NCBI RefSeq assembly: GCF_022288725.1
Contig: NZ_JAKNTA010000017.1
Span: 1-64,000 of the forward strand
Direction: 5' to 3'
DNA from: Kitasatospora sp. A2-31
GTDB lineage: Bacteria; Actinomycetota; Actinomycetes; Streptomycetales; Streptomycetaceae
Length of the DNA: 64,000 nt
The position numbers and the translations under genes are program-made. The notes beneath the pieces were generated by a model. It saw only the letters and a list, made by a program, of their open reading frames with translations, was not told the origin of the DNA and made no database searches. How positions within the stretch are numbered: the first letter of the stretch is position 1; each line of letters begins with the position of its first letter. This document shows positions 53,257-60,891 of this stretch, piece by piece.

Positions 53257-53314
53257 GGCTCAGCCCCGGCGGCGCTCGAACAGCAGGCTCAGCCCCGGCG
53301 GCGCTTGAACAGCA
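53257..53314. repeat. 29-bp tandem duplication across a stop codon
   Basis: Two 29-bp copies (53257-53285 and 53286-53314) differ by one base. The upstream (coding) copy encodes LLFKRRRG plus the stop at the end of the minus-strand hypothetical gene; the second copy repeats the same codons (LLFERRRG, stop) after the real stop. Confidence 0.9.
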
Positions 53315-53837
53315 GCTTGGGCAGGCCGGCCGGGATCGGCATCCGGGTGGTGGCCGGAGTGGGCATCGGTGCGGCTGCGTGCGAGGCGTCCGGCATCTCC
53401 CCCGGCCGCTCGGTCAGCCCGGCGACCGGCTCCAGGCGGAGCACCCGGCACTCCCTCGCCCAGCGGTCGGTGACGGTGTCGGTGTCGGGCGCGTTCAGCC
53501 GCTTGCCCTTGAGCTCCTCGACGGCGCCCTGCCAGGCCTCGCTCCCCGGCTCCAGCACGCGCACCCGGGCCGGCCAGCCGGTCAGCCGGCCGCCCTTGTC
53601 CTTGCTGCGGACGGTCACCAGCGCGCCGGAGCCGGCGGTCAGCCCGTGCAGCGGCTGCTCGCCACCGTCGCCGACCACGACCACCGCGCCGTCGTGCCAG
53701 GCGTGCCAGAGCGCCCGGCTGTGCTCCTCGCCGTCCGCGCGGACCCAGAGCAGGCCGGACTTCTTCGCGGCCTCCTCCAGCAGGGCCCGGTCGAGGAAGT
53801 CGTCGGCGTTCGCGGCGGCGGCAGGCGTGCGGTCCAT
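53289..53837 (-). CDS. Conserved hypothetical protein
   Basis: A 182-residue soluble protein. Residues 10-120 (SGLLWVRADGEEHSRALWHAWHDGAVVVVGDGGEQPLHGL, VTVRSKDKGGRLTGWPARVRVLEPGSEAW) form a beta-rich domain resembling flavin-reductase/pyridoxamine-oxidase-like split barrels, though I see no cofactor motif. The chain ends KLLFKRRRG. The ATG at 53837 is preceded by TACGCT 7 nt upstream and no Shine-Dalgarno, suggesting a leaderless mRNA; a GTG at 53879 would add 14 residues. The function is unknown. Confidence 0.75.
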   Translation of the reverse strand: MDRTPAAAANADDFLDRALLEEAAKKSGLLWVRADGEEHSRALWHAWHDGAVVVVGDGGEQPLHGLTAGSGALVTVRSKDKGGRLTGWPARVRVLEPGSEAWQGAVEELKGKRLNAPDTDTVTDRWARECRVLRLEPVAGLTERPGEMPDASHAAAPMPTPATTRMPIPAGLPKLLFKRRRG

Positions 53838-53975
53838 GGCGCACAGCGTACGGCCTGCGGCGTCCACGGGATGTCTCACCCGTCGGGCGACAGTTCCGTG
53901 GCGGCCGCACGGGCCTTACCTTAGGAGGCCGACCACCGGCCGCCCGGCCGCAGCACCACGAACCGGAGGAGCTCC

Positions 53976-54917
53976 GTGCCCGCCGCCCGGCCCGCGACCG
54001 CAGCGTCCGCCAGCACCGCACCCCGCCCTGCCGAGCCCACGGCCCCGGCGGGCCCGCTCCCCAGGATCGACCTGCTGCTGCTCGCGGTCTCGGTCTCCGG
54101 CATCTCGCTGTCGGCGCCGCTGATCAGTGCCACCGCAGCGCCCGCCCTGGCGATCGCCTTCTGGCGCAACGTCATGTCGGTCGGCGTGCTGGGCCCGTAC
54201 GCGCTGCTGCGCCACCGCGCCGAGCTGCGCGGGATCGGCCGTCGGCAGTTGCTGCTGGCGGCGGCGGCCGGCGCGCTGCTGGCCGTCCACTTCGCGCTCT
54301 GGATGCCGAGCCTGCGGATGACCTCGGTGGCCTCGGCTACCGCGCTGGTCACCACCACCCCGCTCTGGACCATCCTGCTGATGCGGCTGTTCGGCGTCCG
54401 GGCGCCCCGGGCGGTCTGGATCGGGACGGCGGTGGCGTTCACCGGCGTGCTGGTGCTCACCGGGGTCGACCTGTCGCTGTCACCGCGCGCGCTGCTGGGG
54501 GACGCGCTGGCGCTCGGCGCCGGCCTCGCGGCGGCCGGCTACATGCTGATCGGGGCCGAGGTCCGCAAGACGGTCAGCACCACCGCGTACACGCTGGTCT
54601 GCTACGCGACCACGGCGGTGGTGCTGCTGGCGATCTGCCTGGTGGCCGGAACGCCGATGGGCGGCTGGCCGGCCGGCGTCTGGTGGCAGATCGCGCTGCT
54701 CATGGTCACGGCCCAGCTGCTCGGCCACTCGCTGAGCAACCGGGTGGTGCGCACCCTCGGCCCGTCCGTCACCTCGACCGCCATCCTGCTGGAGACCCCG
54801 GGCGCCGCGCTGATCGCGGCGCTCTGGCTCGGCCAGTGGCCGCCGGTGGCGGCCTACCCGGCCGTGCTGCTGATCCTCCTGGGGCTGGTCCTGGTGGCCC
54901 GCGGCGGCCGCCGGTAG
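53976..54917 (+). CDS. EamA/DMT-family transporter
   Basis: A 313-residue membrane protein with ten apolar segments in two EamA repeats (first from LLLLAVSVSGISLSAPLI; second from LLGDALALGAGLAAAGYML). FWRNVMS after the first helix pair is typical of the 10-TMS drug/metabolite exporter family. A Pro/Ala-rich N-terminal tail of 30 residues is present. The GTG at 53976 follows GGAGGAG. The substrate is unknown. It converges on corA across 32 nt. Confidence 0.9.
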   Translation: MPAARPATAASASTAPRPAEPTAPAGPLPRIDLLLLAVSVSGISLSAPLISATAAPALAIAFWRNVMSVGVLGPYALLRHRAELRGIGRRQLLLAAAAGALLAVHFALWMPSLRMTSVASATALVTTTPLWTILLMRLFGVRAPRAVWIGTAVAFTGVLVLTGVDLSLSPRALLGDALALGAGLAAAGYMLIGAEVRKTVSTTAYTLVCYATTAVVLLAICLVAGTPMGGWPAGVWWQIALLMVTAQLLGHSLSNRVVRTLGPSVTSTAILLETPGAALIAALWLGQWPPVAAYPAVLLILLGLVLVARGGRR

Positions 54918-54949
54918 CGGCGGGGGCGCCGAGGCGGCCTCGGACGCGC

Positions 54950-56074
54950 CTAGAGCCAGCCGTTGCGGCGGAACCCGCGGTACATCCCGATGCAGATCAG
55001 GACGACGCTGCCGAGCACCATCGGGTAGCCGTACTTGTGGTGGAGCTCCGGCATGTAGTCGAAGTTCATCCCGTAGACGCCGGTGATCATGGTGGGCACG
55101 GCGAAGATCGCCGCCCAGGCGGTGATCTTGCGCATGTCCTCGTTCTGCGCCACCGAGACCTGCGCCAGGTTGGCCTGGAGCAGCGAGTTCAGCAGTTCGT
55201 CGAAGCCGTGCACCTGCTCGGTGACCCGGGCGAGGTGGTCGGCGACGTCCCGGAAGTACTTCTGAATGTCCGGGTCGACCAGCCGCTGCAGCGGCTCGGA
55301 GAGCTGCTGCATGGGCCGCAGCAGGGGCGCCACCGCCCGCTTGAACTCCAGCACCTCGCGCTTGAGCTGGTACACCCGGCCGACGTCGGTGCCCCGGCCG
55401 CCGCGGTTGGAGAAGACGTCGAACTCGATCTCGTCCACGTCGGTCTGCAGCCGGTCCGCGACCAGCAGGTAGTTGTCCACCACCTGGTCGGCGATCGCGT
55501 GCAGCACCGCGGACGGGCCCTTGGCCAGCAGCCCGGTGCCGTCGGCGTCCGCCTCCAGCCGGTGCCGCAGCTCCTGCAACGAGCTGTGCCCGCCGTGCCG
55601 GACGGTGATCACGAAGTCCCGCCCGGCGAAGACCATCAGCTCACCGGTCTCGACCACCTCGCTGGTCGGGGTCAGCTGGTCGTGCTCGACGTAGCGGATC
55701 GTCTTGAAGACGGCGAACAGCACGTCGTCGTACCGCTCGACCTTGGGCCGCTGGTGCGCGTGCACCGCGTCCTCGACCGCCAGCGGGTGCAGGCCGAAGC
55801 GCTGGGCGATGCCCTCGAACTCGGCCTCGGTCGGCTCGTGCAGCCCGATCCAGCTGAACGATCCTGCATCGTCCGACAGTTGCTGCGAGGCCTTGACGCG
55901 GCGGACGGCCTCGCGCGGGGTGCAGCTGTCGCCGCTGCGCTTGCCGTGCTGGTACACCGCGCAGTCCACCACGGCGGAGGTGGACGCGCCGGGGTGGATC
56001 GAGTCGAACAGGCCGGCCGCCGAACGGCGGCGGTTGGTGCGGACGGCGGCGCGCAGGCTGTTGATCATCGACAT
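54950..56074 (-). CDS. corA: CorA magnesium/cobalt channel
   Basis: A 374-residue pentameric Mg2+ channel subunit. The long N-terminal cytosolic domain (FSWIGLHEPTEAEFEGIAQRFGLHPLAVEDAVHAHQRPKVERYDD) is followed by two C-terminal membrane helices. The selectivity motif YGMNFDYMPEL has GMN at residues 335-337, and the basic C-terminus ends RRNGWL. GGGAG lies before the ATG at 56074; the longer upstream frame is a leader sequence, not protein. About 355 nt of leader precede it (see the small ORFs). The MgtE_N/CBS gene nearby supports a Mg2+ theme. Confidence 0.95.
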   Translation of the reverse strand: MSMINSLRAAVRTNRRRSAAGLFDSIHPGASTSAVVDCAVYQHGKRSGDSCTPREAVRRVKASQQLSDDAGSFSWIGLHEPTEAEFEGIAQRFGLHPLAVEDAVHAHQRPKVERYDDVLFAVFKTIRYVEHDQLTPTSEVVETGELMVFAGRDFVITVRHGGHSSLQELRHRLEADADGTGLLAKGPSAVLHAIADQVVDNYLLVADRLQTDVDEIEFDVFSNRGGRGTDVGRVYQLKREVLEFKRAVAPLLRPMQQLSEPLQRLVDPDIQKYFRDVADHLARVTEQVHGFDELLNSLLQANLAQVSVAQNEDMRKITAWAAIFAVPTMITGVYGMNFDYMPELHHKYGYPMVLGSVVLICIGMYRGFRRNGWL

Positions 56075-56273
56075 GGCAGGCTCCCTGGGGCAGGAGCCGC
56101 CGCACGGCGGCGCGGTGGTGCAGGCCGTGGTGCGACGGCGGAGGAACACCGGTGTGAAAGACGTCCGCGGTCGGTCCTCGGCCTTGCTGGGGCACGCGCT
56201 GGAACGGCCGGACGCCGGTGGGGTGCTCTCCCGGCCGGTCCGACGCCGCCTCGGCGATCCGCGAGCGCGGCGA

Positions 56274-56360
56274 TCACAGCTCTCGTGGGTGCTGTTTCAG
56301 CCTGCGTGGCGGGGGGTACGGGGAGGGCGTCCGGGCCGGGTAGAGCTGCCGGTACTGCAT
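56274..56360 (-). CDS. Small proline-rich ORF in the corA leader (second frame)
   Basis: A 28-codon ORF (ATG 56360, TGA 56276-56274) with seven prolines including PYPPPRRLK. It overlaps the other leader ORF in a different frame. The pattern P-x-P-x-PPPRRLK resembles the enterobacterial Mg2+-transporter leader peptide MgtL (..PTPLPRRRLK..). Its own ribosome site is weak (GGTGG 13 nt upstream), so translation would depend on coupling or reinitiation. It is a candidate only. Confidence 0.4.
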   Translation of the reverse strand: MQYRQLYPARTPSPYPPPRRLKQHPREL

Positions 56361-56377
56361 GGTCGGCTGGTATCCAC
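56297..56377 (-). CDS. Small ORF in the corA leader with a consensus Shine-Dalgarno
   Basis: A 26-codon ORF (GTG 56377, TGA 56299-56297) that begins MDTSRPCSTGSS and continues Arg/Pro-rich (RPGRPPRTPRH). AAGGAGGT ends 7 nt before the GTG, a perfect anti-Shine-Dalgarno match and stronger than that of corA itself. It lies about 220 nt upstream of corA and about 55 nt after a TAGTGT -10-like box at 56442-56437. It is too short for gene-finders and reads as a leader peptide. Confidence 0.55.
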   Translation of the reverse strand: MDTSRPCSTGSSTRPGRPPRTPRHAG

Positions 56378-56436
56378 CGCAACCACCTCCTTCGCGCCGC
56401 TGCCCCGGTGGAAGGATCCCCGGTGGCCAGTCGCTC

Positions 56437-56442
56437 ACACTA
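56437..56442 (-). promoter_or_regulatory. TAGTGT -10 box of the corA leader transcript
   Basis: TAGTGT on the minus strand lies about 60 nt upstream of the first leader ORF. It implies a transcription start near 56430 and a 5' leader of about 355 nt before corA. No convincing -35 was found. Confidence 0.35.
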
Positions 56443-56523
56443 ACATCTGACCGGCCATCGCCGCTGCGGTGTTCCGGCGGCGGTCGTGCCGCCCCGGGGG
56501 CGGCCCGGGTTACGCTCACCGGC

Positions 56524-57186
56524 ATGGCGCACGACTTCCCGCTCTTCGGCGATCCCTCGGGCACGTCCGGCCACTCCGGCGGCCACGATTCCTCCGGCCT
56601 CACCCGGGAGGCGGTGCTGGCCGCCGTCGAGGCCCGGCTGCTGACCGCCTTCGGCGAACCGAGCGGCCGCGCCGCCGTCACCTTCCTCGGCACGGACCGG
56701 ATCGAGGTGTTGCGCTTCGGCCCCGACGCCGAGGGCCTGGTCCGTTACGCGACGCTCGGCATGTCCGCGGCCCCGATGGCCGATCCGACCTCACCGGTCG
56801 CCGACCAGGTCCGCGGCCCGCGCGCCGAACTGGTCCTGACGGTCCGTGGGGGCCGTGACGGCGTGCTCCGGGCACTGGCCACCTTCGCCGCGACGCCGCA
56901 GGTGGAGGGCCTGGTGGTGGCCCCGGGCGGCTCGCTGGACCTCGGCTCCCCGCTCTGGGAGGGTGCGCCGTTCACCTCGGTGCTGACCGCCGAACCGGGC
57001 GGCCTGGTGCCCGATCTGGAGCTGGACGAGCCGGCCGATCCGGTCCGCTTCCTGCCACTGCTGCCGATGACCCCGAACGAGGCCGGCTGGAAGCGGGTGC
57101 ACGGGGCGGCGGCCCTGGAGGAGCGCTGGCTCAAGCACGGGACCGATCTGCGCGACCCGGAGCGCCGCGCGGTTCCGCTGGACTGA
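56524..57186 (+). CDS. Suppressor-of-fused (SUFU) domain protein
   Basis: A 220-residue soluble protein. VRYATLGMSAAPM, GPRAELVLTVRGG and VLRALATFAATPQVEGLVVAPGGSLDLG...PFTSVL are the marks of the SUFU fold as found in many actinobacteria, where its role is unknown. FLPLLPMTPNEAGWKRVHG near the end is also conserved in that family. TACGCT at 56512-56517 sits 6 nt before the ATG at 56524, so a leaderless mRNA is likely. It is divergent from corA. Confidence 0.85.
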   Translation: MAHDFPLFGDPSGTSGHSGGHDSSGLTREAVLAAVEARLLTAFGEPSGRAAVTFLGTDRIEVLRFGPDAEGLVRYATLGMSAAPMADPTSPVADQVRGPRAELVLTVRGGRDGVLRALATFAATPQVEGLVVAPGGSLDLGSPLWEGAPFTSVLTAEPGGLVPDLELDEPADPVRFLPLLPMTPNEAGWKRVHGAAALEERWLKHGTDLRDPERRAVPLD

Positions 57187-57211
57187 CCCCGACTCAGCCG
57201 ATGCGGCGCCA

Positions 57212-57265
57212 GCCCGGCGGCGTGGCGTCTCGACCCCGGCCCGGCGGCGTGGCGTCTCGACCCCG
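57212..57265. repeat. 27-bp direct tandem repeat
   Basis: Two exact 27-bp copies (57212-57238, 57239-57265; unit begins GCCCGGCGGCGTGGCGTCTC), then the first bases of a third. It lies in the 236-nt gap between two convergent genes (SUFU and PHP); the rest of the gap is Arg/Pro-codon-like GC-rich DNA with no supported gene. Confidence 0.88.
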
Positions 57266-57422
57266 GCCCGGAACCGGGCCCGGACCGCGGGCCAGCGCCG
57301 CGGCGGCGCCGCACCACGGTCGACGCTCCCGCACCCCGGCGCACGCGCCGGGGCCGCGCTCGGGGCGCCGGCGGCTCCGCGCCCGTCGCCGGGCTCGGCC
57401 CAGCCGGCGAGGCCGGCTCGGC

Positions 57423-58283
57423 TCAGCCGCCGACGGGCTTCGCGCCGGTCGCCTGGGCCACCAGCGCCTCGTAGACGGCCGGATCGGTGGTGTGCTCGCC
57501 GAGCCGGACGGTCTTACGGGTGCCGTGGTAGTCGCTGGACCCGGTGGTCAGCAGGCCGAGGTCGCCCGCCAGCGCGCGCAGGTGCTCCCGGGCGGCCTCG
57601 TCGTGGTCCGTGTGGTCGACCTCCAGCGCCGCCAGACCGGCCGCCGCGAGGTCCGCGATCACCTGGTCCGGGACGGTGCGCCCCCGCTTGACCGCGCCCG
57701 GGTGGGCGAAGACCGGCACCCCGCCGGCCGCCCGGACCAGCCGGACGGCCTCGACCGGGTCGGTCTCGTGCTTGCGGACGTCCGCGCGCCCGCCGTTGGC
57801 CAGCCACTGCGGGGTGAACGCGTCCGAGACGGTGGCCACCACGCCGGCCTCGACCAGCGCGCTGGCGATGTGCGGGCGGCCCACCGAGCCCGCGCCCGCG
57901 ATCCGCTGGACCTGCGCCCAGCTGATGTCCGCGCCCAGCGCCCGGCACCGCTCGACGATCGCCCGCCCGCGCCGGAACCGGTCGGTGCGCACCAGCTCCC
58001 GCTCCTGCGCGAAGGCCGGCTCGGCCGGGTCGAACAGGTAGGCCAGCAGGTGCATGCTGACGCCCTCGACGACGCAGGACAGTTCGGCGCCCGGAACGAG
58101 GGTCAGCCGGGTGCCCGCGGGCAGCGCGTGCACCGCCTCGGCGGCCTCGGCGTGGCCGGCCACCGTGTCGTGGTCGGTCAGCGCCACCACGTCCAGGCCC
58201 GCGGCGACCGCCGCCGCGACCAGCTCGGCCGGGCTGTCGGTGCCGTCGGACGCGTTGCTGTGGGCGTGCAGGTCGATGCGCAC
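57423..58283 (-). CDS. PHP-domain phosphoesterase (RNase AM/YciV-like)
   Basis: 286 residues with the metal-binding PHP motifs in order: DLHAHSNASDG (His6, His8, Asp13), LTDHDTVAG, PGAELSC, FAHPGAV, TGSSDYHG. This set matches bacterial YciV/TrpH-type enzymes, which hydrolyse 3',5'-nucleotide phosphates or trim RNA 5' ends. The start is a GTG at 58283 beginning VRIDLHAHS. It is the downstream partner of the DUF6758-like gene, 46 nt apart. Confidence 0.92.
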   Translation of the reverse strand: MRIDLHAHSNASDGTDSPAELVAAAVAAGLDVVALTDHDTVAGHAEAAEAVHALPAGTRLTLVPGAELSCVVEGVSMHLLAYLFDPAEPAFAQERELVRTDRFRRGRAIVERCRALGADISWAQVQRIAGAGSVGRPHIASALVEAGVVATVSDAFTPQWLANGGRADVRKHETDPVEAVRLVRAAGGVPVFAHPGAVKRGRTVPDQVIADLAAAGLAALEVDHTDHDEAAREHLRALAGDLGLLTTGSSDYHGTRKTVRLGEHTTDPAVYEALVAQATGAKPVGG

Positions 58284-58329
58284 GGGCGGGGCTCCCTGGG
58301 GTCGGCTGGCGCCCAGGATAGTGCGGCGG

Positions 58330-58968
58330 TCAGCCGAGCAGGCGGGGGGAGAGCGCCCCGCAGGGCAGCAGGTCCAGCTCGGCGCCGGCCTCGCGCAGGT
58401 CGGTGAGGACCAGCTCGTCGTACATCACCAGGGCCGACTGCTCCGGCCAGGCCACCGCCCAGAGCCAGAGCCCGCGGGCCTCGCCGACGAAGACCGCGCG
58501 GTCGGCGGGGGCGTCCGGGACGTGGAACATCGGGGTGGGCCGCCCGGCGGCCATCAGCTTGGCGTCGGCGGGCTTGTAGAGGGCGACGGACTCGCCCGGG
58601 TCCGGCCCGGCCAGCCCCGCGTACCGGGCGCCGAGGCCGACGCCGAGCTCCTCCGCGACCAGGACCAGCTCCCCGAAGCCGCCGAGCGGCGCCGGGCCGG
58701 AGCAGGCGACGGCGGTGGCCCGGGCCCCCGAGACGTCGTCGCCGACGTGGGCGATGCCGGTGAACAGCCAGCCGACCGGCAGCGGCCAGGGAAGCCAGAC
58801 GGGGACCTGCGAGCGGGCGACGGCCACGCCGAGCGCCTCCACGCTCGGGGGCAGCACCGGTTGCATCGGGTGCACGGCGCCGTGCCGGTCGCACTGCCAG
58901 GTGTCTGAGAACAGACCGGGGGCGCGGACCCTACCGGCGCACCTCGGGCAGCTTGGCTCGCCCCTCAT
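58330..58968 (-). CDS. DUF6758-like protein with N-terminal zinc ribbon
   Basis: 212 residues. CPRCAGRV...WQCDRHG near the N-terminus is a probable zinc ribbon. The rest (PVWLPWPLPVGWLFTGIAHVGDD, GARATAVACSGPAPLGGFGELVLVAEELGVGLGARYAG) is a conserved streptomycete protein of unknown function. The ATG at 58968 with AGGAG 11 nt upstream is chosen; a TTG at 58977 closer to the same AGGAG is possible. It probably shares a transcript with the PHP gene. Confidence 0.82.
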   Translation of the reverse strand: MRGEPSCPRCAGRVRAPGLFSDTWQCDRHGAVHPMQPVLPPSVEALGVAVARSQVPVWLPWPLPVGWLFTGIAHVGDDVSGARATAVACSGPAPLGGFGELVLVAEELGVGLGARYAGLAGPDPGESVALYKPADAKLMAAGRPTPMFHVPDAPADRAVFVGEARGLWLWAVAWPEQSALVMYDELVLTDLREAGAELDLLPCGALSPRLLG

Positions 58969-59284
58969 AGCCGACAACGCTCCTCCCTCCGGACCGCCGC
59001 GTCAAGGACGATCACCCGTACGGAGGGCTCGGCGGCACCTGTCGGTGGCGGCGCCCGGCCCCGCGCAGGGTGGGCGCGGAACGGGCGGCTCCCGGTAGGG
59101 AATGTCCAGCCGCGGGCGGCGGCAAACGTCGGCCCGCCCGGGCGGCGGCGGGGCCGGACGCACTGACGCCCCGTCATCGCCGGTGCGGCGACGGGGCGTC
59201 AGTCGGGTATCGGGACGTCGGAGTCGGACGCTCCCGGCTCTTCGGCGGCGGGTGAGGTCCCCGGGGCGGGGGCGCCGCGCCGGG
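58969..59284. other. Intergenic stretch, hairpin only
   Basis: 316 nt of GC-rich DNA with no supported gene. It contains the start region of the DUF6758-like gene and a 13-bp hairpin (59163-59175 with 59190-59202) that can end the transcript of the small gene at 59285-59431. Confidence 0.6.
59163..59202 (-). terminator. Hairpin after the small gene at 59285
   Basis: CTGACGCCCCGTC (59163-59175) pairs perfectly with GACGGGGCGTCAG (59190-59202) around a 14-nt loop, 82 nt beyond the small gene's stop. Confidence 0.65.
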
Positions 59285-59431
59285 TCAGACGGTCGGGCAC
59301 GGACGGATGAGCAGGCGTTCGCCGGTGCTGGCGGCGGCCTGGACCAGTTCGCGGACGGTCTCGGCGTCGGCGATCAGGCGGTCGGTGGCGGTGCCGTGGG
59401 CGTCGTCCAGGCGGAGGATCTCGAAGCGCAT
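59285..59431 (-). CDS. Small hypothetical protein
   Basis: 48 residues, MRFEILRLDDAHGTATDRLI at the start and RPCPTV at the end. AAAGGAG lies 8 nt before the ATG at 59431, a strong ribosome site. Similar 45-50-residue proteins of unknown function are frequent in streptomycetes. The longer in-frame extension to 59545 looks non-coding. Confidence 0.7.
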   Translation of the reverse strand: MRFEILRLDDAHGTATDRLIADAETVRELVQAAASTGERLLIRPCPTV

Positions 59432-59800
59432 GGGCGTCTCCTTTCCCGGCCCCGTCGGGCGGGGCGGTCGTGGCTGAGTCGGTATCAGCCCTTTCTCGGT
59501 CTGTCGGGTCGAACGGTCGACGGGGTCGACGGTCTGCTGCGGCAAAGGGCTCCCCCTGCTTGCCGGGCACGCCTGGTCCCTCGTGAACCACTGTCGCGTG
59601 GTGTTGCTACCGGGCCGTTGCCCGTCCGTGAAGCCCGGGTTTCGGCGGATTCACGCCGACGTCGATGGCGACGATGATTCCCGGACAGAATCAAATATTA
59701 CCGCAACTAACGAATTTTGTCCCGTGGTTTGCCCCGCGGATCGTCCTGCAGGTCATCCTGCGGACCACCGCGCGGGGGGCCTACGGCAGGCCGCGGGTGG
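59432..59800. other. Intergenic stretch with an AT-rich island
   Basis: 369 nt without a supported gene. Positions about 59660-59725 are unusually AT-rich for this chromosome (GAATCAAATATTACCGCAAC near 59690), probably a promoter or protein-binding region for the small gene on the minus strand, or leftover foreign DNA. No inverted repeat was recognised in it. Confidence 0.5.
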
Positions 59801-60712
59801 CTAGGCCCCGGCCGGAGCCAGGGCCCAGAACCCGGTCAGGGCCTCGGCGGTGACGGCGGGCTGCTCCGCGTTGGGGGAGTGGCCGGCGTCCTCGACCACC
59901 ACGCGACGGGCACCCAGCCGCTCGGCCATCGCCGTCTGCTCCGGCACCGGCCAGGCGTAGTCCCGGACGCCGGAGAGCACCAGGAGGGGCAGTCCGGCCG
60001 CGGTCGCCGCCGCCGCGAGCGCGTCCACCCGGTCCGGCGCGGCCACCAGGTGCCCGCCGGTGGTGGCGAGCGCCTGCGGCACGTTGGCCACCCACCGGCG
60101 GTGCAGGAAGTCCGTCACCTCGGGGGCCGGGCGGCGCGCCGGGTCGCCGGAGCCCTCCTCCATCTGCTGGAGCACCTGCCAGATCTCCTCCAGGCTCATC
60201 GTCGGCAGCACCGACAGCAGCAGCTTGGTCCGCTCCGCCTCCGCCGGGTCGATCGCGCCCGGGCCGGTGGACATCAGGGTCAGCGACCGCCAGGGCAGCG
60301 GGCCCTCGGCCGCGGCCGCGAGGACCGCCTCGCGGACCACCTGGCCGCCGAAGGAGTGGCCCAGCAGGTGCAGCGGGCCGGTGTCGCCCCCGGGCTCGGA
60401 CCGCAGGACGGCGGAGAGCTCCCGGACGTCCGTACCCAGCGCGTCGACGGCGTACTCGGCCGGGTCGTCCGATCCGCCGGTCTCGTACTGCCCGCGCTGG
60501 TCGATCGCGGTCACCCGGTAGCCGGCCGCCGCGAGCGGCTCCAGCAGCGCGATGAAGTCCTCCTTGCTGCCGGTGAAGCCGGGTACCAGCAGTGCCGACC
60601 CGCGTACCGCGCCGGCCGGCTCGGCCCGCAGCGCGGCGAACTCCCCGCGCGCGGTCGCCAGCCGCAGCGGGCGCGCGCAGTGGGGGAGGGTGAGGAACGG
60701 CGGGGTGCTCAT
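59801..60712 (-). CDS. Alpha/beta hydrolase
   Basis: A 303-residue single-domain hydrolase. VPGFTGSKEDF carries the oxyanion-hole segment. The nucleophile elbow is GHSFGG at Ser120. VLSGVRDYAWPVP holds the acid and EDAGHSPNAEQP the histidine. A cap region lies at residues 145-215. There is no signal peptide. It resembles lipase/haloperoxidase-like esterases; the substrate is unknown. The ATG at 60712 begins MSTPPFLTLP. Confidence 0.88.
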   Translation of the reverse strand: MSTPPFLTLPHCARPLRLATARGEFAALRAEPAGAVRGSALLVPGFTGSKEDFIALLEPLAAAGYRVTAIDQRGQYETGGSDDPAEYAVDALGTDVRELSAVLRSEPGGDTGPLHLLGHSFGGQVVREAVLAAAAEGPLPWRSLTLMSTGPGAIDPAEAERTKLLLSVLPTMSLEEIWQVLQQMEEGSGDPARRPAPEVTDFLHRRWVANVPQALATTGGHLVAAPDRVDALAAAATAAGLPLLVLSGVRDYAWPVPEQTAMAERLGARRVVVEDAGHSPNAEQPAVTAEALTGFWALAPAGA

Positions 60713-60790
60713 GGGCGGATCTCCTGGGGCTCCTGCGGTGCGGCCGGCGGCCGGGGTGACCGGCCGGTAACCCCTGAGGGTAGTCGGGCG

Positions 60791-60874
60791 GGCGTCCCCC
60801 GGGCCGGGCCGGCCGACCCGGGGGACGCCGGAGGGGGCGGCCCGGTCCCGACGGGGATCCGGACCGCCCCCTCC
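60791..60874 (-). terminator. Double hairpin terminator after the helicase gene
   Basis: GGCGTCCCCCGGG (60791-60803) pairs with 60817-60829, and directly next to it GGAGGGGGCGG (60830-60840) pairs with CCGCCCCCTCC (60864-60874). Both lie in the 179-nt gap between the helicase stop and the hydrolase start. Confidence 0.8.
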
Positions 60875-60891
60875 GGGCGGTGCGGCGGCGG

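Noticed and set aside
56297..56377. The corA leader ORF as a cysteine-attenuator peptide
   Set aside because: It has a single Cys and no terminal Cys run, and the downstream gene is a Mg2+ channel, not a sulfur gene.
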